From Harmothoe impar (taxonomy: Eukaryota > Annelida > Polychaeta > Phyllodocida > Polynoidae): a stretch of 64,000 bases of DNA. Where the stretch lies: the NCBI GenBank assembly GCA_947462335.1, contig OX381709.1:84568622-84632621 (forward strand), written 5' to 3'. Both the position numbers and the translations under genes were made by a program. The notes under the pieces were generated by a model, which was not told where the DNA came from, did not search any database, and saw nothing but the letters and a program-made list of their open reading frames with translations. Positions 21,036 to 33,062 of this stretch are shown here, in pieces. How positions within the stretch are numbered: position 1 is the stretch's first letter; every line of letters starts with the position of its first letter.

Positions 21036-21378
21036 ACCATCCATATAAGGGCATGCCCCCACCCAACACATCCAAATAAGGGCATGCTCCGACCCCACAC
21101 ATCCAAACAAGGGCATGCCCCCAACCCACACATCCAAATAAGGCCTGCCCCCACCCCACACATCCAAATAATGGCATGCCCCCATCCCACATTTCCAAAT
21201 AAGGGCCTGCCCCCGACCCCGCACATCCAAATAAGGGCCTGCCCCCGACCCCGCACATCCAAATAAGGGCCTGCCCCCGACCCCGCACATCCAAATAAGG
21301 GCCTGCCCCCGACCCCGCACATCCAAATAAGGGCCTGCCCCCGACCCCGCACATCCAAATAAGGGCCTGCACATCCAA
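21036..21378 (+). repeat. 32-bp tandem repeat, ~10 units
   Basis: Unit CATCCAAATAAGGGCCTGCC plus CCGACCCCGCA. The right five units are identical; the left units diverge (GGCATGCC in place of GGCCTGCC), the usual sign of recent expansion at one end. Confidence 0.92.
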
Positions 21379-21900
21379 ATAGATGTTTTTACCTTTAAAG
21401 ACAGCCTGTTTCCAACCCTACAATTAGGTGTAAGATGCGTCTATGGCAAGATATTTAATAACTGTACAAAACCAGTAAAACTCTGGTCTAAAGTTAGAAG
21501 GGAATAGAAAAGACACGTTTCTGGGAGGTTCTGATAAGCTCCCCACCAGGGGTTTGTGGTTACAATGGGGAGCAGTCTCGTCCTTTCACTGTTTAAAGTT
21601 ACAATATCAGCTAAAACATCCCAAAACTAAGTTAAAGAAGAACATTGCAATGGGGCTTGCAATGGCTTTCATTAACCATTTCCTCGTTTTTGACTTACTT
21701 TGAAAACAGTCTATTTCAGAAAGGACGGCCCATTCCACACACTTTGTGGGGGAAGTGTAAGTGGTGAGAATAACACTTTGAAGGGCTACTTCTGGTTCTC
21801 GGAGCTTATTCAGTGCGGGGGGTGTTGTAAGTAGTGTAGGGAAATGTGACATTTAGTCAGTGTCATGTTTTCTACATGAGCTATAGAGCACTGTAGCCAT
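21379..21900. other. No gene seen
   Basis: Shares TAGGGAAATGTGACATTTAG with 18360-18560. Confidence 0.4.
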
Positions 21901-22049
21901 CCCAGTAAACAAATAACGTTATACACCATTTTATGACGTTATATGACGTTATATGTCAACGTTTTTCTAAGGCTCTTTATTATGGCATAACATTATGTTA
22001 AGTTTAAAACTTTATTTTGACGTAAAATAACTTTTTTTTGTTAGCTGGG
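21901..22049 (+). mobile_element. MITE family A copy with AT duplication
   Basis: CCCAGTAAACAAATAACG to TTTGTTAGCTGGG; AT on both sides. Confidence 0.93.
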
Positions 22050-22179
22050 ATGGTCTGCAGAGTGGTTATATTTCGGGTTTCTCCGTGTGGACGGCCACGT
22101 TAGTTCTGAAGTTGGAATCCCTCGTGACAAGACACCATAGCTTGCTAAACAGGCTAGATTTGGAGTATACATGGGTACC

Positions 22180-22510
22180 TGATTTTATGACCGTGTCGCC
22201 ATGTCAATTTTAAGAAAAATGGCTTGTCGGCATGTTGATTCAAAACTAGGGGGGCTTCCATAAAGTTTGTGCTCACAAAAGTATTAGCGTACATAAACCC
22301 TTTACTTTAATGTGTACAAGAACTTCAGGGAATGGGGGGGGGGGGTCAATTTCTGGAGAAAAAAAAAAGATGTGTGTATACATACGTTTTGGAAGCCCCC
22401 TAGTACATGCTGCTTTATCTTTTTCATGATTTCTCTCAATTTTTAAAAGGGCCGTGTCGCCCCTGTCGACTTTTAAAAGGGCCAACATAATTATGTCCCC
22501 ATGTCGCCCT
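22180..22510. repeat. Family D repeat split by a small MITE
   Basis: CGTGTCGCCATGTC...TTTTAAGAAAAATGG at left, GGGCCGTGTCGCC...TGTCGACTTTTAAAAGG at right. Confidence 0.6.
22246..22403. mobile_element. ~158-bp MITE with CTAGGGGGCTTCCA ends
   Basis: CTAGGGGGGCTTCCA at left and TGGAAGCCCCCTAG at right, with a poly-G inside. It lies in a family D tract. Confidence 0.7.
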
Positions 22511-22527
22511 TGTTGTTTTTTAACCCA

Positions 22528-22738
22528 TACTGTAAACGTATATATTTTCGCGCATGTATATTTTCGCGATTTGCTAATAAAGTACAATTTCGCGTGTACT
22601 TGAATTCCCAGATTTTGGCATACGTTAGTTATATGAGTATACTGGATAAATATTCGCTCTGTACATATTTTCGCGGATTTGAAAATCCGCGAAAATCGCG
22701 AAAATATGTACAGCGCGAAATAACATACGTTTACAGTA
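22528..22738. mobile_element. Mariner-like MITE (TACTGTAAACG ends)
   Basis: TACTGTAAACGTATATATTT at left and ACATACGTTTACAGTA at right. The interior is built of TTTTCGCG / CGCGAAAA inverted blocks, giving an almost full-length hairpin. TA-bounded ends fit the Tc1/mariner habit. Confidence 0.78.
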
Positions 22739-23711
22739 GTCAGTAAGTTGAAGGAGCAGAGCCAATAGAGACCAATCAGTGCCAGCGTGTACATGTATCA
22801 TTCGCAGAAACAGGTTCACTCCCGTTAGTGCGCTATAATGGACCCCACTTGTCAATTCCCGCCACTGTCACTCACTGACCAGCGTCCCCCCTGCCCCTCT
22901 CCCCCAAGCGTCCCCCCCCCCCCCCAGCGTCTGCTCAGAGTCCACCCAGCGTCTCACCACGGGGTCTCTCGGCTCCCCTGGCGGCCAGTCTTGGCGGAAA
23001 AATCCATTCTGGGTCGTCTGCCGCGTGAGTGACGTCACAGAATCCATGTCGGGTGTCTGCGACTGACGTGACCAGTATTGATGAGTCCAGCCCTGGGGGG
23101 GGGGGGGGGGGGGCAGCCCTTGGGAGGGGGGGGGAGGGGGAGGGGGGAGGCCACTCCCTTAGCATTGTTTACTATGCGTGAAGTTCCTAAGTTTTCATAA
23201 GCCCCTTATAGGTCCCTTGAAAAGGGGTACTTTTTAGGCAATTTGGGATTAAAGGGGTACATTTTTGGGTCAAATGACTGGAGAAGCTCTAATATGATCC
23301 AGTTTTTCTCAAACATATTTCTCTGGTTTATGCAGAGTGTGAAATAGTAGAGTAATGTTTATATTGTGCTATTCTGTTCATTTGGGTCCCGTGATAAGGT
23401 TCTAAATTTGAGGTGATGATGTTTACACATAGTAACGTTAGAAAATATAGGGAGTGCCCTCCCCCCGTCCCCCGCTGGTAGGTCCAGTCTGAGGGGGTAG
23501 GAGGGGGGGGGTATGGGGGGAGGTATGGGGGAGGGAGGTGGTTCAAACAATAGCGGGGGCATACATGTTGGTGATTGCTGCTGTTGTAGAGGTAGCCTTC
23601 TGGCCGGACCTCCCCCCCCTCCCCAGTCGCCTATTGCTACGTTAGACTTCTAGGTTAATCTATAATATGTTTACCTGGACTTATCACTGTCTATCTTCCT
23701 CTGCCTTCCTA
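22739..23711. other. Gene-free stretch with poly-G/poly-C runs
   Basis: CCCAGCGTCTGCTC / CCAGCGTCTCACC small repeats near 22920-22960, a 19-base G run near 23097 and GGGGGAGGG tracts at 23120-23150 and 23490-23540. No coding signal beyond low-complexity frames. Confidence 0.5.
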
Positions 23712-23763
23712 TAGAGATGTCTATAACGTTATAGAATGTTGTATAACGATTTTGTTTCCTGGG
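23712..23763 (-). mobile_element. MITE family A fragment
   Basis: CTATAACGTTATAGAATGTT...TTTTGTTTCCTGGG, right third only. Confidence 0.65.
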
Positions 23764-23943
23764 GATAGGGTAGATTCACCCAAAGACGGACACACACCCT
23801 GAGTCGGACACATTTAGGCCTATTTTACCATAACACTGCATATATAGTTATTGTATGTGTATGCTAGGGAAGTAAAATTCAAGTGTTCTGCTTAAAGATA
23901 AAAGTAGAACCAAGCATCCACACTAATTTTATACATATACCAG
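23764..23943. repeat. Dispersed repeat piece (GGGTAGATTCACC)
   Basis: GGGTAGATTCACC.AAAG.CGGACAC occurs here on plus and in reverse at 28612-28645 and (shorter) 50038-50060. Confidence 0.5.
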
Positions 23944-25012
23944 CCCACTCAACAAAAAGACGTTATTTAACCCTGGAAAAAACGTTCACTGAAGGATTGA
24001 AAAACGTTCGTTTTTAACGTTTGTTTTACGTAAAAACGTTGACTCCAAATAACGTAAATAAACGTTTTATAAAAACGTTTGGATGTGCAACCTTATCCCC
24101 ATGTTAAATAACGTTTTTCGATGATCAAAATAGCATTTTTTAAGGGTCAAAATAACGTTTTTTTCTGTTGACTAGAGGGCACCGAACTAAGCTGAAAAAT
24201 GAGCATACTAGCATCATATATTTTTGGTTTGATTCATTTTGTATTTTTTTTCATTTTGTTTAGCCATAGAGACTGTGTTCTGGGGCTGTAATAGTAGATC
24301 ATACATACAACCAACAGTAAGATTCAAAGCCATTCACTACCTTTGAGCAGTGAGGAGCCTTTGATACCTTTAGGTATTACAAATCCTCATATGAACTGAT
24401 GTGACTATATATCTTTCAAATACCCACGAAATGGGTGTATACATATATATTCCAATCCTAGGCTACATAAATACTATTCATCTTGCTGCTAGTCTGTGGA
24501 AAATGATTTGATTTGAAATTTTGCAACTACTTCTGATTAGAATAGTTTAGGATAATTGTCATTATGGCACCATTTGTATGAGGTAATGTGCTGAAGGACC
24601 AGCAAAATACCATTCAATGGATAGTGCTGCCTCCTCGTAGAAGATACTGGCATCAAGAGAAACGTTAATTAACATCAAAATAACGTTTATATGCAAACGT
24701 TTTTTATCCAAACCATGTGGAAATGTTCAATAATGTATTGGATAAAAACGTTTTCATCTAAACCATTTAGAAATGTTCAATAACATTTTAAATACCAACG
24801 TTTTTATCTAAACCCTGTAGAAACATCATATAACGTCATGGAAACAAACACTCTCCTCTAAACCTTATAGAAAGGTTAAATAACATTCTAGATGACAACG
24901 TTTGTAATATGAACTATATAGAAACGTTTAAACAACGTTTTTAAAGAAACGTTCTCCTGCAAACCCTGTAGAAACGTTTGCAAATGTTAAATAACGTTTT
25001 TAGTTGAGTGGG
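23944..25012 (-). mobile_element. Family B element, full-length copy 3 (1,069 bp)
   Basis: CCCACTCAACAAAAAGACG to TTTTTAGTTGAGTGGG, AG on both sides. Same orientation as copy 2. AAACGTTT palindromes at both ends, non-coding AT-rich core. Confidence 0.9.
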
Positions 25013-25428
25013 AGTGCCTTCGGCAGCTGGTGATTATGTTATATAAACCCCCCCCCCCCCCCCCCACCCCTCATTAATTCCCCACCCCCAAACTGCGCGG
25101 CAAAACCACCCAAAGGTGTGGCGCCATCTGACGATCTGCTGCGGTATCTGTGACGTAATATGGCCGTGACCTTTGACCTTTGACCTAGATATGGCAGTCT
25201 TTGACCTGGCAACCGAGGCACTGTTTGTAACAACGTCACTCTCCAAGCAGATCTCTCGGAGATGCCCGATACAGATGTTTAGGCGGGGCTATCTCCACTG
25301 ATTTAGGTTCTTTTATTTCAATATCTTTACAGGGAAATACAATTTGTATGTATTGTTTGATTCTGTAGTATTTAAGTAACATTGTAATACAGATTTGTTA
25401 TTCTAGTGCCCCGTTTTTGTAGAAAACA
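25013..25428. other. Spacer with poly-C and a triple direct TGACCT repeat
   Basis: TGACCTTTGACCTTTGACCT at 25167-25186 is three receptor half-sites one base apart (minus-strand AGGTCA), with another TTTGACCT at 25199. Near 25049-25066 is an 18-base C run. Confidence 0.45.
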
Positions 25429-25638
25429 ATGGCGGATTCTTGTCACGTTTGCCACCTCTTGTTACCAGGGGATCTGTGCGAGAATATTTTTGTTTTAAAG
25501 GTAGAATTGCTATCAATATCACGAAAATTAGATGAGGACGAGAAGGTTAAGTACATAGCAAACCCTCAAAATATTATTTCTAGTCAATTTGGGGGGAGAA
25601 TCGAGTTAGCTTTGAAAAAAGTACATAACTTGATCTAG
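25429..25638 (+). CDS. Small open frame of unknown function (weak)
   Basis: 69 codons starting ATGGCGG after AAACA, a good start context, in one of the few repeat-free patches. The peptide starts MADSCHVCH with a C-x2-C pair, then has an amphipathic helix-like middle and ends ALKKVHNLI. I do not recognise it. It could be a first coding exon, a processed-gene remnant or chance. Confidence 0.25.
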   Translation: MADSCHVCHLLLPGDLCENIFVLKVELLSISRKLDEDEKVKYIANPQNIISSQFGGRIELALKKVHNLI

Positions 25639-25908
25639 CCTCTTTTGGTTCATCTGGTCCTGTCAAGCACCTCAAGTCTGATTCAATGGAGTGGGTACCA
25701 GCGGCCAACTTATGCCGTTTTATATATAGGGGAATAATGATACCTTGAACTGAGGAGCTGGTGGGAAATCTCTAGATTGCTATGGTACCACATGTCAGAC
25801 ACCATTGCTATTATGTTATATTATTAGTAGTATGGGTCCATAGGCTGCCTATACAAGACCTAGGCAACAAGGTAGATATATTCAGGATTATATTATAGAA
25901 AATACATA
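25639..25908. other. No gene seen
   Basis: Unique-looking sequence. Confidence 0.35.
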
Positions 25909-26248
25909 CCCTGGTAACAAGTCACGAGAAAATCCCGGGAATATTTGGGGATTCTGTGAGCAAAATTTCCTGTGATATCACGGGATTAAAAGGCGGGATT
26001 TTACATGTGTAATCCTGTTAAATCACGGGATTTGCCCCAGTGAAGCTGTAGGACATGGGTTCGAATCCCCAAAGTTATCCTTAATAATCCATGATATATT
26101 ATTACCCACTCCTCTATAGCTCCCTCTCCCCCTCCCAAATGCAAATGGAATAATCAATGATGTGCACAAATTAGACACAAATAGGCTACATGTGTCTAAA
26201 GTGTACTGTATAAAATATTATTCTTTGCCAACAACAATAGATATTATG

Positions 26249-26400
26249 GCACAGTCACCACTAGTCACAGTTTATGCACCTCTCCAAATACAAGCCGGGA
26301 TAGGTGAGAGCCTAGAGCATTGCACTATGGATCTGAGGTTGGTAGGTTCCCTTCACACTCAGGACATGCATTTTTATGTCTGTATTCAATTACACAAGAC
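26249..26400 (+). repeat. tRNA-derived SINE copy 1
   Basis: GGCACAGTCACCACTAGTCA, then a tRNA-like GAGAGCCTAGAGCA...GGATCTGA...GTAGGTTCCC segment. Three more copies lie within 1.5 kb. Confidence 0.65.
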
Positions 26401-26451
26401 CATCCAGGCCTTTTACTAATGAAATCGAACCCATGATTTACTAGAACACTG

Positions 26452-26556
<105 letters not shown>

Positions 26557-26649
26557 CATACATATAAAGTAACACCTAGGTCACTGGCCATTTAAATTTT
26601 AAAAAACAATGGGATGTGTAAATTGATATTGAGTAAGTCGTATTTGTAC

Positions 26650-26745
26650 ATGTGCATGAGTGGGAAGGGAACCGGCCACCCTCAGATCCATAGTGCAGTG
26701 CTCTAGGCTCTCACCTATCTGGGCTCGTGGTGACTGTGCCATAGC
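26650..26745 (-). repeat. tRNA-derived SINE copy 2
   Basis: Reverse complement of the 26249 copy: GGGAACCGGCCACCCTCAG, GCTCTAGGCTCTCACC and GTGGTGACTGTGCC. Confidence 0.65.
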
Positions 26746-26800
26746 ACTTTTTCGTTGTATCATATGCAAAATGGAGTGTTTGTATCCTAATCCTTGTTTA

Positions 26801-26950
26801 ATGAGCTACGTCAGGTTTGCTAAAGGTCCCTAGTAGGAACCTTTAGCAACCATGTAAAAGCTCAATAAACACAGACGTAGCCTATCCCTTTAGCACTACT
26901 ACGTCTGCATTTAATGAGCTACATCTGGTTTGCTAAAGGTCCCTAGTATC
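26801..26950. repeat. Family E repeat copies
   Basis: AATGAGCTACGTCAGGTTTG then CTAAAGGTCCCTAGTAGGGACCTTTAGCAACC, a hairpin, then CAGACGTAGCC. A second partial unit follows. Confidence 0.7.
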
Positions 26951-26969
26951 ATATACTCTAAGTCCCTAT

Positions 26970-27085
26970 TGGCACAGTAACCATTGGTCATAGTTTCTGT
27001 GCCTCTCCAAACACCTGCCCAACTAGGGGGGCAGCTAGAGCAAGGCACTATGGATCTGAATGTGGCTGGTTCCCTTCCCAGTAAG
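26970..27085 (+). repeat. tRNA-derived SINE copy 3
   Basis: TTGGCACAGTAACCATTGGTC, CAGCTAGAGCAAGGCAC, GGATCTGAATGTGGCTGG and TTCCC in tRNA A-box/B-box spacing. Confidence 0.65.
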
Positions 27086-27177
27086 GACCAGCACATGAGT
27101 CTCTAGAAATTAATCCACATATGCATCTATTTTGTTTATTAAAGTGGCCCATGACTTTTTTAGTGTTTTCTGGCTAT

Positions 27178-27598
27178 ACTAGGGACTTTTAGCAAACCAT
27201 GTAAAAGCTAAATAAACGCAGATGTAGCAGTGCTGAAGGCATAGAATACGTCTGGGTTAAATGAGCTACGTCAGGTTTGCTAAAGGTCCCTATCATGAGG
27301 ATTCTGTAAAATGAGCTAGGGTGAGTTTGCTAAAGGTCCCTCATGTCTATCCTACTCTCCTCTTTGTCAATAAAAACTCTAGGTATAAGGGACCTTTTAT
27401 GAGCTTTTACGTGGTTGCTAAAGGTCCCTATTAGGGACCTTTAGCAAACCCGACGTAGCCAATTAAACGTAGACGTATCCTATACTTTCAGCACTGCTAC
27501 GTCTGCGTTTATTGAGCTTTTACGTGGTTGCTAAAGGTCCCTATTACCTTCAGCAAACCAGATGTAGCTCACTGAACATAAACATGTTGCTAAAGGTC
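27178..27598. repeat. Family E repeat cluster
   Basis: At least four units of GGGACCTTTAGCAAACC / GGTTTGCTAAAGGTCCC around GCAGACGTAGCAGTGCTG, in both orientations, forming potential hairpins (for example 27387-27455). Confidence 0.75.
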
Positions 27599-27725
27599 CC
27601 TATTGGCACAGTCACCACTGGTCATAGTTTCTGTACCTCTTCCAACACATGGCCCAATAGGTCAGCAGCTAGAGCACAGCACTATAGATCTGAAGGTGGC
27701 TGGTTCCCTTCTCAGTCAGGATTAG
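27599..27725 (+). repeat. tRNA-derived SINE copy 4
   Basis: TTGGCACAGTCACCACTGGTC, CAGCTAGAGCACAGCAC, ATCTGAAGGTGGCTGGTTCCC. Confidence 0.65.
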
Positions 27726-28057
27726 GAGATGGAAAAAGGCTAAATGCATAAATGCAAAATGTGTGGATACTTTTATTTAGTAGTTTAACTGAATTACTAA
27801 GGACACATTAGCTAAAACTAGGTAGGTCTTTCAGAAATGGGGTTCGAACCCATGCCATCCTGTTTACCAGAATCCCGTGATATAACGGGAAATTTTGCTC
27901 ACAGAATCCCGTGATATCACAGGAATAGAACCCGGGTTATTCCCGGGACTGACCCCAGTTCAACCCATGTTTTTCAGGGGGAATTCACGGGAATTTGTTT
28001 CCAGGGTAGGAATAACTATCAGAGATAACTATATAAGACCCTTTAAATGAGGTGCTA

Positions 28058-28424
28058 CAATTTCACCTAAAGTCGGACACTAATTTCCAATTGGTTTTCT
28101 TTATCCTACAGATAATAGAGTAATCAGATTTATGATCTAAATACAATATATATTGAATATTACTAATGTTATCTGGTGTTCGACCACGAAACTATGAAAA
28201 TATACTGATCCATTATTTTATAAAGTAATAAAATACACTTTTCTGGTATAAGTCAGGTTCGAGGTAGTTAAACACACATTTCCTATGAAAATACTTTATA
28301 TATCTTTAATGAGAATCTTATGCTGGGACTATTGAATCATCCCTGTTAAATTATTAGGTGCTCTACCTTTTATTTCCTTACAGAAACAAAAGAAAACTAA
28401 AGTGTCCGACTTCAGGTGAAATTA
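28058..28424. mobile_element. ~365-bp MITE with ATTTCACCT ends
   Basis: ATTTCACCTAAAGTCGGACAC at left, GTGTCCGACTTCAGGTGAAAT at right. AT-rich core without coding capacity. Confidence 0.78.
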
Positions 28425-28948
28425 GCCTTTCTAATTTTCAGTTTTTGAGTGACAATAATTAGATGAAAAACACTTAAGAACCTTTATACTATATATACAT
28501 AGGTCATGACGTATGAATCGTCCCCTTTCCATAGATATCACATAATCAGCTGCAGATGGAATAGAGGCTTGTCTATACTCAATGGGAAAAGTGTTGCATG
28601 GGGAGTGACAACGAGCGTCCGAAAGTGGTGAATCTACCCTAGTGCACTTTTTTATATCCCCTCCCTCCCCTCTCTAGAGCGTGGAAAAAAGCATGACTTT
28701 CTCTAAATATTTGATCCGATTAATAGTGGTTTACTTTGTCTGCTTTAAAAGCATAGCCTATAGGTAAATTTTCAAGGTGATCCACCACGTTTTGGCCGAG
28801 AGGAAATGGTACAAATGGATGAGAGAATCTGTTGGGAGATTTGATTTGAATGGCACAGAGAGGCCCTCAGCTCCCCCCCGTGCAGAGTGCAGGGGGCGGG
28901 TGGGACACAGAGTGGTTGGTGCCGAGATCAATGAAGCTTTTAGCACCC
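28425..28948. other. Spacer before the 55-bp satellite
   Basis: 28760-28850 carries TTTTCAAGGTGATCC...GGAAATGGTACAAATGGATGAGAGAATC, a dispersed block (family G) that recurs at 42724-42810 and 43098-43345. No gene. Confidence 0.5.
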
Positions 28949-31900
28949 GGGTCTATGACCACCAATCTGGTACCCTCACAGACCACCCAATGTGGACCCA
29001 GAGCTCGGGTCTGTGGTCACCAATCTGGTCCCCTCACAGACCCAATGTGGACTCAGAGCTCGGGTCTGTGGTCACCAATCTGGTCCCCTCACAGACCCAA
29101 TGTGGACTCAGAGCTCGGGTCTGTGGTCACCAATCTGGTCCCCTCACAGACCCAATGTGGACTCAGAGCTCGGGTCTGTGGTCACCAATCTGGTCCCCTC
29201 ACAGACCCAATGTGGACTCAGAGCTCGGGTCTGTGGTCACCAATCTGGTCCCCTCACAGACCCAATGTGGACTCAGAGCTCGGGTCTGTGGTCACCAATC
29301 TGGTACCCTCACAGACCCAATGTGGACTCAGAGCTCGGGTCTGTGGTCACCAATCTGGTACCCTCACAGACCCAATGTGGACTCAGAGCTCGGGTCTGTG
29401 GTCACCAATCTGGTACCCTCACAGACCCAATGTGGACTCAGAGCTCGGGTCTGTGGTCACCAATCTGGTACCCTCACAGACCCAATGTGGACTCAGAGCT
29501 CGGGTCTGTGGTCACCAATCTGGTACCCTCACAGACCCAATGTGGACTCAGAGCTCGGGTCTGTGGTCACCAATCTGGTACCCTCACAGACCCAATGTGG
29601 ACTCAGAGCTCGGGTCTGTGGTCACCAATCTGGTACCCTCACAGACCCAATGTGGACTCAGAGCTCGGGTCTGTGGTCACCAATCTGGTACCCTCACAGA
29701 CCCAATGTGGACTCAGAGCTCGGGTCTGTGGTCACCAATCTGGTACCCTCACAGACCCAATGTGGACTCAGAGCTCGGGTCTGTGGTCACCAATCTGGTA
29801 CCCTCACAGACCCAATGTGGACTCAGAGCTCGGGTCTGTGGTCACCAATCTGGTACCCTCACAGACCCAATGTGGACTCAGAGCTCGGGTCTGTGGTCAC
29901 CAATCTGGTACCCTCACAGACCCAATGTGGACTCAGAGCTCGGGTCTGTGGTCACCAATCTGGTACCCTCACAGACCCAATGTGGACTCAGAGCTCGGGT
30001 CTGTGGTCACCAATCTGGTACCCTCACAGACCCAATGTGGACTCAGAGCTCGGGTCTGTGGTCACCAATCTGGTACCCTCACAGACCCAATGTGGACTCA
30101 GAGCTCGGGTCTGTGGTCACCAATCTGGTACCCTCACAGACCCAATGTGGACTCAGAGCTCGGGTCTGTGGTCACCAATCTGGTACCCTCACAGACCCAA
30201 TGTGGACTCAGAGCTCGGGTCTGTGGTCACCAATCTGGTACCCTCACAGACCCAATGTGGACTCAGAGCTCGGGTCTGTGGTCACCAATCTGGTACCCTC
30301 ACAGACCCAATGTGGACTCAGAGCTCGGGTCTGTGGTCACCAATCTGGTACCCTCACAGACCCAATGTGGACTCAGAGCTCGGGTCTGTGGTCACCAATC
30401 TGGTACCCTCACAGACCCAATGTGGACTCAGAGCTCGGGTCTGTGGTCACCAATCTGGTACCCTCACAGACCCAATGTGGACTCAGAGCTCGGGTCTGTG
30501 GTCACCAATCTGGTACCCTCACAGACCCAATGTGGACTCAGAGCTCGGGTCTGTGGTCACCAATCTGGTACCCTCACAGACCCAATGTGGACTCAGAGCT
30601 CGGGTCTGTGGTCACCAATCTGGTACCCTCACAGACCCAATGTGGACTCAGAGCTCGGGTCTGTGGTCACCAATCTGGTACCCTCACAGACCCAATGTGG
30701 ACTCAGAGCTCGGGTCTGTGGTCACCAATCTGGTACCCTCACAGACCCAATGTGGACTCAGAGCTCGGGTCTGTGGTCACCAATCTGGTACCCTCACAGA
30801 CCCAATGTGGACTCAGAGCTCGGGTCTGTGGTCACCAATCTGGTACCCTCACAGACCCAATGTGGACTCAGAGCTCGGGTCTGTGGTCACCAATCTGGTA
30901 CCCTCACAGACCCAATGTGGACTCAGAGCTCGGGTCTGTGGTCACCAATCTGGTACCCTCACAGACCCAATGTGGACTCAGAGCTCGGGTCTGTGGTCAC
31001 CAATCTGGTACCCTCACAGACCCAATGTGGACTCAGAGCTCGGGTCTGTGGTCACCAATCTGGTACCCTCACAGACCCAATGTGGACTCAGAGCTCGGGT
31101 CTGTGGTCACCAATCTGGTACCCTCACAGACCCAATGTGGACTCAGAGCTCGGGTCTGTGGTCACCAATCTGGTACCCTCACAGACCCAATGTGGACTCA
31201 GAGCTCGGGTCTGTGGTCACCAATCTGGTACCCTCACAGACCCAATGTGGACTCAGAGCTCGGGTCTGTGGTCACCAATCTGGTACCCTCACAGACCCAA
31301 TGTGGACTCAGAGCTCGGGTCTGTGGTCACCAATCTGGTACCCTCACAGACCCAATGTGGACTCAGAGCTCGGGTCTGTGGTCACCAATCTGGTACCCTC
31401 ACAGACCCAATGTGGACTCAGAGCTCGGGTCTGTGGTCACCAATCTGGTACCCTCACAGACCCAATGTGGACTCAGAGCTCGGGTCTGTGGTCACCAATC
31501 TGGTACCCTCACAGACCCAATGTGGACTCAGAGCTCGGGTCTGTGGTCACCAATCTGGTACCCTCACAGACCACCCAATGTGGACTCAGAGCTCGGGTCT
31601 GTGGTCACCAATCTGGTACCCTCACAGACCACCCAATGTGGACTCAGAGCTCGGGTCTGTGGTCACCAATCTGGTACCCTCACAGACCACCCAATGTGGA
31701 CTCAGAGCTCGGGTCTGTGGTCACCAATCTGGTACCCTCACAGACCCAATGTGGACTCAGAGCTCGGGTCTGTGGTCACCAATCTGGTACCCTCACAGAC
31801 CCAATGTGGACTCAGAGCTCGGGTCTGTGGTCACCAATCTGGTACCCTCACAGACCCAATGTGGACTCAGAGCTCGGGTCTGTGGTCACCAATCTGGTAC

Positions 31901-32908
31901 CCTCACAGACCCAATGTGGACTCAGAGCTCGGGTCTGTGGTCACCAATCTGGTACCCTCACAGACCCAATGTGGACTCAGAGCTCGGGTCTGTGGTCACC
32001 AATCTGGTACCCTCACAGACCCAATGTGGACTCAGAGCTCGGGTCTGTGGTCACCAATCTGGTACCCTCACAGACCCAATGTGGACTCAGAGCTCGGGTC
32101 TGTGGTCACCAATCTGGTACCCTCACAGACCCAATGTGGACTCAGAGCTCGGGTCTGTGGTCACCAATCTGGTACCCTCACAGACCCAATGTGGACTCAG
32201 AGCTCGGGTCTGTGGTCACCAATCTGGTACCCTCACAGACCCAATGTGGACTCAGAGCTCGGGTCTGTGGTCACCAATCTGGTACCCTCACAGACCCAAT
32301 GTGGACTCAGAGCTCGGGTCTGTGGTCACCAATCTGGTACCCTCACAGACCCAATGTGGACTCAGAGCTCGGGTCTGTGGTCACCAATCTGGTACCCTCA
32401 CAGACCCAATGTGGACTCAGAGCTCGGGTCTGTGGTCACCAATCTGGTACCCTCACAGACCCAATGTGGACTCAGAGCTCGGGTCTGTGGTCACCAATCT
32501 GGTACCCTCACAGACCCAATGTGGACTCAGAGCTCGGGTCTGTGGTCACCAATCTGGTACCCTCACAGACCCAATGTGGACTCAGAGCTCGGGTCTGTGG
32601 TCACCAATCTGGTACCCTCACAGACCCAATGTGGACTCAGAGCTCGGGTCTGTGGTCACCAATCTGGTACCCTCACAGACCCAATGTGGACTCAGAGCTC
32701 GGGTCTGTGGTCACCAATCTGGTACCCTCACAGACCCAATGTGGACTCAGAGCTCGGGTCTGTGGTCACCAATCTGGTACCCTCACAGACCCAATGTGGA
32801 CTCAGAGCTCGGGTCTGTGGTCACCAATCTGGTACCCTCACAGACCCAATGTGGACTCAGAGCTCGGGTCTGTGGTCACCAATCTGGTACCCTCACAGAC
32901 CCAATGTG
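28949..32908 (+). repeat. 55-bp satellite array, ~72 units
   Basis: Unit CCAATGTGGACTCAGAGCTC, GGGTCTGTGGTCACCAATCT, GGTACCCTCACAGAC. Nearly every unit is identical. The left five or six units read GGTCCCC where all later ones read GGTACCC. The first unit, and three consecutive units near 31560-31695, are 58 bp, with CAGACCACCCAATG instead of CAGACCCAATG. Each unit has a SacI (GAGCTC) site and most a KpnI (GGTACC) site. 55 is not a multiple of 3 and all three plus frames are open, so the long open frames are a by-product of the unit, not a gene. Confidence 0.97.
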
Positions 32909-33062
32909 GATCAACCCACAGCCAATGTCGACTAGACATCCTGTGTTCCATGCACCCAAGTAATACAGCCTGTATGTCCTACTATTGTGTGTAAACTAAA
33001 TATTGGCTTTATTTGAAAGACATTTCGTCGGATCTGAAATGCATGTCCAAAAGATCTTACCA
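32909..33062. other. Spacer after the satellite, no gene
   Basis: Unique-looking sequence. Confidence 0.35.

Noticed and set aside
20999..21378. Gly/Cys-rich repetitive minus frames
   Set aside because: Readings of the 32-bp tandem repeat; 32 is not a multiple of 3 and nothing anchors a start.
28777..32994. Three overlapping plus-strand open frames of more than 1,300 codons each
   Set aside because: They are the three readings of one 55-bp satellite unit without stops; 55 is not a multiple of 3, so no single protein repeat is maintained, and no start or splice context supports a gene.
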